5,080 bases of DNA from Nitrospira sp. GTDB lineage: Bacteria; Nitrospirota; Nitrospiria; Nitrospirales; Nitrospiraceae. Positions 1 through 5,080 of this stretch are shown here, piece after piece; the stretch's first letter is position 1; each line of letters opens with the position of its first letter. The DNA is taken from the NCBI GenBank assembly GCA_029858925.1, contig JAOUEB010000142.1, positions 1 through 5,080 on the forward strand. Reading direction: 5' to 3'. Under the pieces are notes generated by a model. It was given only the letters and a program-made list of their open reading frames with translations. It did no database searches and was not told where the DNA came from. The position numbers were made by a program, and so were the translations under genes.

Positions 1-309
1 GGACTCAAGAAGGATGATATCCGAAAAGTGTGGAAGGACCTGTTCAAGGAATACGAGGAGATCACAAGCACCCATCTGTTCAGCAAATTTACCAAAGTCG
101 GATCAGGAAGCCAGACCGTGCTGGAGGTCACGTGCACCGGCCGTCTGTGGGGCCACTCCAAGACCACCGGTCTCCAGGTCCCCATCGACAGCTGGCATCA
201 GGAAATACACTACCTCATGCTTGAAGAAGGTGAGTGGCGCATCCGCGGCAATCTCGGAGACTCACAACGCGTGCTTCCGTTTGGCACATCCCCTCATCCT
301 CTGTTTTGA
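1..309 (+). CDS. NTF2-like (SnoaL-type) domain protein, 3' part only
   Basis: The frame is open from the first base of the window to a TGA at 307-309, giving 102 residues; the true start lies upstream, so the GTG at 28 should not be taken as the start. The visible part has a helical, charged beginning (KKDDIRKVWKDLFKEYEEI) followed by alternating beta-strand-like stretches: LFSKFTKV, TVLEVTCTGRLWG, a segment around WHQEIHYLMLE, and the closing strand GEWRIRGN. A curved sheet ending in a 'G-x-W-R-I' strand is typical of NTF2-like/SnoaL/DUF4440 folds, which bind small ligands or act as accessory domains. That assignment rests on pattern only, and no catalytic residues can be named. The last 15 or so residues look like a disordered tail. 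The stop lies 24 bases before the universal stress gene, so the two are probably co-transcribed. Whether a signal peptide or another domain lies upstream cannot be seen. The coding call is good; the family call is tentative. Confidence 0.7.
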   Translation, partial: GLKKDDIRKVWKDLFKEYEEITSTHLFSKFTKVGSGSQTVLEVTCTGRLWGHSKTTGLQVPIDSWHQEIHYLMLEEGEWRIRGNLGDSQRVLPFGTSPHPLF

Positions 310-320
310 CAAAGGAGCCC

Positions 321-325
321 AGGAG
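321..325 (+). promoter_or_regulatory. Ribosome binding site for the universal stress protein
   Basis: AGGAG lies 8 bases before the ATG at 334, an ideal distance, and supports that start. A second purine-rich match, AAAGGAG at 311-317, lies 16 bases from the ATG and is too far away to be the main site. Confidence 0.75.
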
Positions 326-333
326 CACCACAA

Positions 334-1191
334 ATGAGAATCGCGATCGGCGTCGATTGGTCAGACCAGGCCTTTCAGGCTATCACCCAGACATTTCATG
401 TCTATCACCCGACGGACGTCACGCTGGTGCATGGGGTCAATCTCGGATTTTTCGAGCAGCCACTGATAGCCGGGGCCGCCAATCTGCAGGGGTACGACGA
501 CTTTCGTAACGCGATGGTGGACTCAGGCCGTCAACTGCTGGAACGCACAGCAGCCATGATTCCGTCCAACGTGGAGTCCGTGAGAAAGATCAACGAGATT
601 GGCAGCCCCGCTCAGGTCATTCTCGACGGCGCTCACACCGTCTCGGCCGACCTCGTCGTCGTCGGCGCGCGCGGGCGCAGCCGTGTCACCGAAACCGTCC
701 TCGGCAGTGTCTCCCATCGCGTGCTGTCGCATGGGTCTCGTCCTACCTTGATCGTCAAAGGACCTGCTCGCCAGATTCAGCGGGTGCTGGTCGCCGTTGA
801 AGGCCAGGATGACGCCGATCGGATCACACAGTGGCTGACCCGTCACCAGTTCGCGACACCTGTCGAACTCTCTGTGCTCAATGTTGTCGTCCCCGTTGGA
901 TTAGATAGCCCCTATGATGCGCTGGGGGCAAAGGCTTGGTGGGAAGGCGCGGAGCGCTACGCAGAGGAATTCGTCAAGACGACTGCGGCCAAGCTCCTGG
1001 ATTCTCGATATACGGTCAGTACAAAGGTGGCGGTAGGCAATCCGGCGGCGATGGTCGAGGAGCAGGCGCAAGCCATGGACCTGGTGGTGGTCGCTTCGCA
1101 CGGGCGCAAAGGGATCGATCGTTTCCTCCTGGGAAGCGTCTCGCACGCCATCGTCCACCAGGTAAGTTGTCCGGTTCTCGTCATACGGTGA
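334..1191 (+). CDS. Tandem universal stress protein (UspA family, two domains)
   Basis: The 285-residue product holds two complete Usp domains, about residues 1-142 and 148-285. Usp proteins are cytoplasmic alpha/beta proteins, many of which bind ATP and help cells survive starvation, oxidants or energy shortage. Domain 1 opens with the expected strand and acidic residue (IAIGVDWS, D8). It carries a full nucleotide-binding motif G-2x-G-9x-G-S at G111, G114, G124 and S125. Domain 2 opens with VLVAVEG, where Glu replaces the usual Asp. Its motif has Ala254 in place of the first Gly (ASHG, then G267-S268), so ATP may be bound in domain 1 and more weakly, or not at all, in domain 2. Both domains end in the typical strand (PTLIVK, PVLVIR). 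The length is normal for a tandem Usp. The start is supported by a well-placed AGGAG. The stop is only 12 bases before the cytochrome gene, which suggests an operon. The family is certain; the particular stress or partner is unknown. Confidence 0.95.
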   Translation: MRIAIGVDWSDQAFQAITQTFHVYHPTDVTLVHGVNLGFFEQPLIAGAANLQGYDDFRNAMVDSGRQLLERTAAMIPSNVESVRKINEIGSPAQVILDGAHTVSADLVVVGARGRSRVTETVLGSVSHRVLSHGSRPTLIVKGPARQIQRVLVAVEGQDDADRITQWLTRHQFATPVELSVLNVVVPVGLDSPYDALGAKAWWEGAERYAEEFVKTTAAKLLDSRYTVSTKVAVGNPAAMVEEQAQAMDLVVVASHGRKGIDRFLLGSVSHAIVHQVSCPVLVIR

Positions 1192-1203
1192 AAGGGGTCG
1201 ACC

Positions 1204-1563
1204 ATGAAAATGGCGCTGGCCGTGGTCCTGATACTCATCTGCATCGGAACGTCCTGGGTTTCAGCACAAATGTCTCGCGGAAATCCCAAATCCGGACAGG
1301 CCGTGTATGAACAGCAGTGTCTCCGTTGCCACGGGTCACAATTGGATGGGAAAGGTCCAGACAGCGAAGACTTAATCGTGCGGCCGGCCAATCTCCAGTC
1401 CCGCATCACTCGGTCGAAAACAGACTGGGAATTGCTCGTGGCAATCTCCAACGGCGTCCTGTTCAGTCCGATGCACAGCTTCCGCGGCAAACTGACGGAC
1501 GAACAGATACTGGACGTGCTGTCCTACGTCAGAACCATGTCGCCGCCCGACATCATCAGTTAG
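1204..1563 (+). CDS. Exported monoheme class I cytochrome c
   Basis: The 119-residue precursor begins with a signal peptide: Lys2, a hydrophobic core at residues 4-17, and a likely cleavage after VSA (residue 21). The mature protein is thus about 98 residues and periplasmic. The heme-binding motif CLRCH lies at residues 39-43, with His43 as one axial ligand. Met90, in SPMHSFRGKLTDEQ, fits the second ligand, and the following LTDEQILDVLSYVRTM is the usual C-terminal helix of this fold (cytochrome CBB3/class I type). Such proteins carry single electrons between membrane complexes and terminal oxidases or reductases, or serve as small electron donors. AGGGG at 1193-1197 lies 6 bases before the ATG. 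The gene sits 12 bases after the stress protein gene and 9 bases before the thioredoxin/CcdA-like gene, and it shares that gene's reading frame across a TAG stop. The redox partner cannot be told from sequence. Maturation would need a cytochrome c assembly system encoded elsewhere. Confidence 0.93.
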   Translation: MKMALAVVLILICIGTSWVSAQMSRGNPKSGQAVYEQQCLRCHGSQLDGKGPDSEDLIVRPANLQSRITRSKTDWELLVAISNGVLFSPMHSFRGKLTDEQILDVLSYVRTMSPPDIIS

Positions 1564-1566
1564 TGC

Positions 1567-1570
1567 GAGG
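1567..1570 (+). promoter_or_regulatory. Weak, closely spaced ribosome binding site for the Trx-CcdA gene
   Basis: GAGG lies only 2 bases before the GTG start at 1573, closer than usual, and no better site is near. With the cytochrome stop at 1561-1563, this suggests that translation of the downstream gene depends on ribosomes finishing the cytochrome gene (translational coupling). The start is otherwise forced: no ATG or GTG occurs in frame between the TAG and the hydrophobic signal segment. Confidence 0.4.
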
Positions 1571-1572
1571 CC

Positions 1573-2724
1573 GTGGCCTTTCAGCGCACAATCCCGCAGA
1601 GATTCATTCAGCAATGTATTTCATGTCTTTTCGTTCTTCTGGTCTTGAGCGGAACGAGCGTTCGGGCCGCAGAAACTGCCACGGACATCGAGGTCTTCGT
1701 CCGCGCCGGCTGTCCCCATTGCGAAGCCGCCAAGATCTTTCTCGATGAACTTCAGCGTGAGCGGCCATCGATTCAGATCGCCATCTACGACATCGCCGAG
1801 CACTCAGCCGCGCGGGAACGCCTGGCCTCATTGGCCGCTAAACAGGGACTGGCCAATGCCGGGGTCCCGGCATTTCTGATCGGCGAGGAACTGACGATTG
1901 GGTTCCGCTCGGCCGACACGACCGGAGCGGAGATCCGCGCCCGGCTCGATCAGCGCACGCGAGGCGGTGCGCCGATTGTCGGCGAGGGTATCAGGACGGC
2001 ATGGTTCGGCGAGCTTCGCGTCAGGGATCTTGGCCTTCCGCTGTTCACCATTGCCGTCGGGCTGCTGGATGGGTTCAATCCCTGTGCGATGTGGGTACTG
2101 CTCTTTCTGCTGTCGCTGCTCGTCAATCTTCAGGATCGGCGCAAGATGGCCCTCATCGCCGGGACGTTCGTGCTCGTTAGCGGCGTGGTCTATTTTGCCT
2201 TCATGGCGGCCTGGCTGAACATGTTTCTCCTGATCGGTCTCTCACGCGCCGTGCAGATCACCTTGGGGGGCATCGCCCTTCTCGTGGGGACAGTCAACGT
2301 CAAAGATTTCTTCGCCCTCCACCGTGGTATCTCGCTGAGCATTCCCGAATCGGCCAAGCCGGGACTCTATGCCAGGGTACGAGAAATACTCCACGCCAAG
2401 AGCCTCGCCGGCGCGATGGCAGGCATCGTGATCCTTGCAGGGCTTGTGAATATCATCGAACTGCTGTGCACCGCGGGATTTCCAGCGCTCTACACACAGA
2501 TTCTCACGCTCCAGCAGCTGCCGATGTGGGAATACTACGGTTACCTCGGTCTCTACAATCTGGCTTACATCTTTGATGACAGCCTCATGGTTGCCATTGC
2601 GGTGATCACACTGAGTCGAAGGAAACTACAAGAACGCGCCGGGCGCTGGCTGAAGCTCGCCAGCGGATTGGTGATGGCCGGCTTGGGGATCGTCTTGCTT
2701 CTTCAGCCTGAGTGGCTTATCTGA
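1573..2724 (+). CDS. Periplasmic thioredoxin-like domain fused to DsbD/CcdA-like membrane domain
   Basis: This 383-residue protein has three parts. Residues 1-33 form a signal or anchor segment (core about 16-26, ending VRAAE). Residues 38-127 form a thioredoxin/glutaredoxin-like domain with the active site CPHC at 47-50 and the expected cis-proline in GVPAFLIG (Pro99). Residues 155-380 hold about six membrane helices (roughly 156-184, 192-220, 227-248, 279-302, 322-346, 363-379). The first contains FNPCAM (Cys171) and the fourth LLCTAGFP (Cys299), matching the two membrane cysteines of DsbD and CcdA, which shuttle reducing equivalents across the inner membrane. The likely role is to pass electrons from cytoplasmic thioredoxin through Cys171/Cys299 to the outer-facing CPHC and then to periplasmic substrates. 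Membrane-domain homology is clear; substrate and direction are inferred. The Trx domain precedes the membrane part, whereas in DsbD the thioredoxin domain follows it. The start is GTG, the only in-frame choice after the upstream TAG. It lies in an operon with a cytochrome c, so a role in heme-protein maturation or repair is possible. Confidence 0.88.
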   Translation: MAFQRTIPQRFIQQCISCLFVLLVLSGTSVRAAETATDIEVFVRAGCPHCEAAKIFLDELQRERPSIQIAIYDIAEHSAARERLASLAAKQGLANAGVPAFLIGEELTIGFRSADTTGAEIRARLDQRTRGGAPIVGEGIRTAWFGELRVRDLGLPLFTIAVGLLDGFNPCAMWVLLFLLSLLVNLQDRRKMALIAGTFVLVSGVVYFAFMAAWLNMFLLIGLSRAVQITLGGIALLVGTVNVKDFFALHRGISLSIPESAKPGLYARVREILHAKSLAGAMAGIVILAGLVNIIELLCTAGFPALYTQILTLQQLPMWEYYGYLGLYNLAYIFDDSLMVAIAVITLSRRKLQERAGRWLKLASGLVMAGLGIVLLLQPEWLI

Positions 2725-2761
2725 TGGGCAGAGGCATTAAACCACACGTGATTATCCGTGC

Positions 2762-2768
2762 AGGAAGG
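2762..2768 (+). promoter_or_regulatory. Ribosome binding site for the acyl-CoA synthetase
   Basis: AGGAAGG lies 5 bases before the ATG at 2774, which supports that start. The 49-base gap after the preceding stop shows no recognisable sigma-70 promoter, although it is long enough to hold part of one. Confidence 0.65.
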
Positions 2769-2773
2769 TATCG

Positions 2774-4951
2774 ATGGCTGGCTCTTCACCTGATTGCGGC
2801 ATCGACTCGCTGAAGCCGTTCTTCTATCCCCGTCGTATCGCTGTTGTCGGCGCTTCCCGTACGCCGACCGGTATCGGACATCGAATCCTCGAATCCCTCC
2901 AAAAGGGCGGCTTCAGCGGAACGATCCTTCCGGTCAATCCGCATGCGACGGCAATCGCGGGGCTCCTGGCATTCTCTTCGCTAAAGGCTATTCCCGACCC
3001 TGTCGATCTTGCCGTAATCGCCGTACCACCCCACACGGTACTTTCAGTGATCGACGACTGCGCCGCCATGCGGGTGCCGGCCGTGGTCCTCATCACGGCA
3101 GGATTTGCTGAAACAGGCGGATCGGGCACCTCGCTCGAAGAGCAGCTGCGCGCCAAAGTCCGTCAGCATGGAATTCGCCTGATCGGGCCGAACTGCTTCG
3201 GACTGATGAATCTCGATCCCGCCGTCCGCCTCAATGCAACCTATACCCCTGCCATCCCGCCAACCGGTCGAGTCGCCCTCGCCTCCGAGAGCGGTGGCAT
3301 GGGTCTCGCGGTGGTGACAGCGGCCAGCCGATTAAATCTCGGCCTGTCCAGCTTTGTCAGTGTCGGCAATCATGCGGACGTCACGGTGAACGATCTGCTG
3401 GAGTACTGGGAGCAGGATCAGGCGACAGACGTGATTCTTCTCTATGTCGAAACCGTCGTCAATCCTCGGCGATTCAGATTGATCGCCGAGCGGGTGGGAA
3501 GAACAAAACCCATCGTCGTCATAAAAGCGGGCCGGACACAGGCTGGACAGTCAGCGGCCGGATCTCACACGGCGGCACTGGCCACGAGCGACACCGCGGT
3601 TGACGCCTTGTTCAAACAGTGCGGCGCAATCCGTGCGACAACCTTGGAAGAATTTCTCTCTCTGGCCACTGGGTTGTCCAATCAACGGCTCCCTTCGAAT
3701 CGCCGAATCGGCATCCTGACCAATTCCGGCGGCCCAGGCGTCCTCTGCGCCGACAGTTGCGCAGGGGAAGGGCTCATGGTGCCGGAATTGTCCAAGAAAA
3801 CCCAGGCCGCGCTTGCCTCTTTTCTTCCTCCCACAGCAGCGCTGAACAATCCGGTTGATGTGATCGGTTTCGCAACAGAGGAACAACACGCACAGGCCGT
3901 CGAGACGATGCTCCAATCGGACGAGATCGACGCCCTCATCATCGTTCACGTATCCGTCAGAGCCAAAGACAATGACCCGGTTGCTGCGGGAATCGTGCGA
4001 GGGATCCGCGCGGCAAGACGCGCCATCGGACAGAAGAAACCGGTCTATCTCTGCTGGATGGCAGAGGGAGATTTGGATCGGACATTCACCATAGACGGAG
4101 AAATCGTTCCCACCTACCGACGTCCGGACATACCGCCTCGTATCCTCCGCCACGCGCTCGCCTATGAAGCCTGGCGGCGACGACCCATCGGTCCAACGCC
4201 GAGCTATGCCGACATGGATCTTTCCACTGCCAAGGCCCTGTGCGCCAAGGCCTTATTGGAGCGAGGATCTGGCTGGCTGACCACGGAAGAAACCCATGCC
4301 CTTCTCGGCGCAATGAATCTGCCTCTTGCGCAAGGAGCCGTCGCAACTAGCGCCGACGAGGCAGTGAAGCTAGCGCAGAAGATCGGATATCCGGTTGCGG
4401 TGAAACTCGCGTCTCATCATATTCTGCACAAGACCGAGATCGGCGCGGTGCGGTTGAATCTCCAAAGCGAGCGGGATGTGCGCGATGCGTTCGAGGCGAT
4501 TCGAGCAAGGCTCACGCATGAGAATAAATTGGACGCCATGGAAGGCGTACTTGTGCAGCCGATGCTGTCTGGCGGGGTAGAAGTGATGGTCGGCATGAGC
4601 CGCGACCCGCTCTTTGGCCCCTTGATCGCCTTCGGCCTCGGGGGCATCCATGTGGAAATCCTCGGGGACGTTCAGTTTCGGGTGGCGCCGCTGACCGAAC
4701 GGGATGCAGCCGACATGATCCAAGGGATCAAAGGTTATCGGTTACTCACAGGCTACCGCAGCCGCCCTGCTGTCGACATCAAGGGGATCAAAGAGGTCTT
4801 GCTGCGAATTGCGCTGCTGGCGGAAGCGATACCGGAGATCAGTGAACTCGACCTGAATCCGATTTTCGCGCTGCCCGAAGGGCACGGCTATAAGATTGCG
4901 GATGTGAGAGCCAGGCTCGATGGTCCCAAACACATGGCGGGCGGCGAGTGA
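2774..4951 (+). CDS. NDP-forming acyl-CoA synthetase, fused alpha-beta (acetate-CoA ligase, ADP-forming family)
   Basis: The 725-residue cytoplasmic enzyme has the domain order of fused ADP-forming acetyl-CoA synthetases. A Rossmann CoA-binding domain spans about residues 14-145 (IAVVGASRTPTGIG; GPNCFGLMN at 138-146). Succinyl-CoA-ligase-like domains span about 163-470 (SESGG at 171-175, SHTAAL with His265, NSGGPG at 317-322, NNPVDVIG at 358-365). An ATP-grasp domain spans about 495-720 (YPVAVKL, LHKTEIGAV with His552, and the closing ELDLNPIF). In this family acyl-CoA, phosphate and ADP give the free acid, CoA and ATP by way of phosphohistidines; His265 (alpha) and His552 (beta) fit the two known sites. 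The reaction is reversible, so it may conserve energy from acetyl-CoA or activate an organic acid. No GNAT acetyltransferase domain is present, which separates it from Pat-type protein acetyltransferases of about 900 residues. It reads SHTA where many relatives have SHTG. Acetate is only the default substrate guess; propionate, branched or aryl acids are possible. AGGAAGG supports the start. Confidence 0.93.
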   Translation: MAGSSPDCGIDSLKPFFYPRRIAVVGASRTPTGIGHRILESLQKGGFSGTILPVNPHATAIAGLLAFSSLKAIPDPVDLAVIAVPPHTVLSVIDDCAAMRVPAVVLITAGFAETGGSGTSLEEQLRAKVRQHGIRLIGPNCFGLMNLDPAVRLNATYTPAIPPTGRVALASESGGMGLAVVTAASRLNLGLSSFVSVGNHADVTVNDLLEYWEQDQATDVILLYVETVVNPRRFRLIAERVGRTKPIVVIKAGRTQAGQSAAGSHTAALATSDTAVDALFKQCGAIRATTLEEFLSLATGLSNQRLPSNRRIGILTNSGGPGVLCADSCAGEGLMVPELSKKTQAALASFLPPTAALNNPVDVIGFATEEQHAQAVETMLQSDEIDALIIVHVSVRAKDNDPVAAGIVRGIRAARRAIGQKKPVYLCWMAEGDLDRTFTIDGEIVPTYRRPDIPPRILRHALAYEAWRRRPIGPTPSYADMDLSTAKALCAKALLERGSGWLTTEETHALLGAMNLPLAQGAVATSADEAVKLAQKIGYPVAVKLASHHILHKTEIGAVRLNLQSERDVRDAFEAIRARLTHENKLDAMEGVLVQPMLSGGVEVMVGMSRDPLFGPLIAFGLGGIHVEILGDVQFRVAPLTERDAADMIQGIKGYRLLTGYRSRPAVDIKGIKEVLLRIALLAEAIPEISELDLNPIFALPEGHGYKIADVRARLDGPKHMAGGE

Positions 4952-4973
4952 CTGTACATCGACTCGCCGCCCG
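4938..4973 (+). terminator. GC-rich hairpin over the synthetase stop codon, likely terminator
   Basis: CGGGCGGCGAGT at 4938-4949 is perfectly repeated in inverse as ACTCGCCGCCCG at 4962-4973, giving a 12-bp stem with a 12-base loop. The left arm covers the final Gly-Gly-Glu codons and the first base of the TGA (4949-4951). The bases after the stem (TCTTCAG) form only a poor T-tract, so it may be a weak intrinsic terminator, a bidirectional terminator, or a 3' end that stabilises the mRNA. It lies exactly where the operon would end. Confidence 0.65.
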
Positions 4974-5080
4974 TCTTCAGTGAATGCCTGCAACTCATCT
5001 CTGCGTGTTTATGGACACGATGGCGAACAGAGCGCCGCGCTGATATTCAGCCGCCCTCCGGTCACCGCCTTTCCTGACAG
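4974..5080. other. Downstream stretch without a confident gene
   Basis: These 107 bases at the edge of the window contain no complete open frame with a good start on either strand. On the - strand a frame is open from the window edge down to a TGA at 4997-4995 (27 codons, reading VRKGGDRRAAEYQRGAL and ending INTQR). It could be the C-terminal end of a convergent gene, and the hairpin just beyond it would then serve both genes. On the + strand a frame without a start codon is also open to the window edge. The length is too short to choose between these or to exclude chance. Confidence 0.3.

Noticed and set aside
306..311. Exact TTGACA, a possible -35 box before the stress protein gene
   Set aside because: It overlaps the preceding stop codon, and a -10 box at the normal 17-base distance would fall at about 329-334, on the start codon, where no TATAAT-like sequence exists.
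957..1490. Long open frame on the - strand (177 codons)
   Set aside because: It lies opposite the stress protein and cytochrome genes, both clearly real by motif, and its translation is rich in Arg, Ser and Cys without any recognisable domain, as expected of an antisense shadow in GC-rich DNA.
1561..1563. TAG as a pyrrolysine or recoded codon joining the two redox genes
   Set aside because: The cytochrome is complete at its C-terminal helix, the next protein has its own signal segment, and no recoding element is visible, so an ordinary stop is the simpler reading.
2745..2750. CACGTG palindrome in the gap before the synthetase gene
   Set aside because: A six-base palindrome is expected by chance, and no second copy or promoter elements lie around it.
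3551..4153. Open frame of 200 codons on the - strand
   Set aside because: It is fully inside the synthetase gene, whose conserved motifs cover this stretch; the antisense product has no recognisable fold.

Overview
The window is a GC-rich bacterial segment (by eye, high fifties to 60 percent GC). Coding is almost continuous on the + strand, with no mobile element, RNA gene or CRISPR array visible. Several traits fit an autotrophic or respiratory Gram-negative bacterium, with Nitrospirota (Nitrospira-like) my best guess: a tandem universal stress protein, a small exported cytochrome c, a periplasmic thiol-redox membrane protein and a fused ADP-forming acyl-CoA synthetase. That placement is inferred from gene content and protein style; there is no marker gene to prove it.

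Layout: (1) 1-309, the 3' end of a gene that starts outside the window, whose product resembles an NTF2-like/SnoaL-type domain. (2) 334-1191, a two-domain universal stress protein. (3) 1204-1563, an exported monoheme class I cytochrome c. (4) 1573-2724, an exported thioredoxin/glutaredoxin-like domain (CPHC) fused to a six-helix DsbD/CcdA-like membrane domain. (5) 2774-4951, a 725-residue fused alpha-beta NDP-forming acyl-CoA synthetase. (6) A 12-bp perfect inverted repeat over the stop codon of gene 5 (4938-4973), a likely terminator. It is followed by about 107 bases without a confident gene, which may hold the 3' end of a convergent gene on the - strand.

Genes 1 to 4 are separated by only 24, 12 and 9 bases and gene 5 follows after 49, so all five are probably one transcript that ends at the hairpin. 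The central pair (cytochrome c and thiol-disulfide membrane carrier) points to redox work in the periplasm: one protein carries heme electrons, while the other could move reducing equivalents across the inner membrane to a periplasmic dithiol, perhaps for heme-protein maturation or thiol repair. The stress protein and the ATP-yielding acyl-CoA synthetase would fit a stress or low-energy response. No characterised system with this exact gene set is known to me. The most interesting item is the cytochrome c / Trx-CcdA pair, which lies in one reading frame divided by a single TAG stop.
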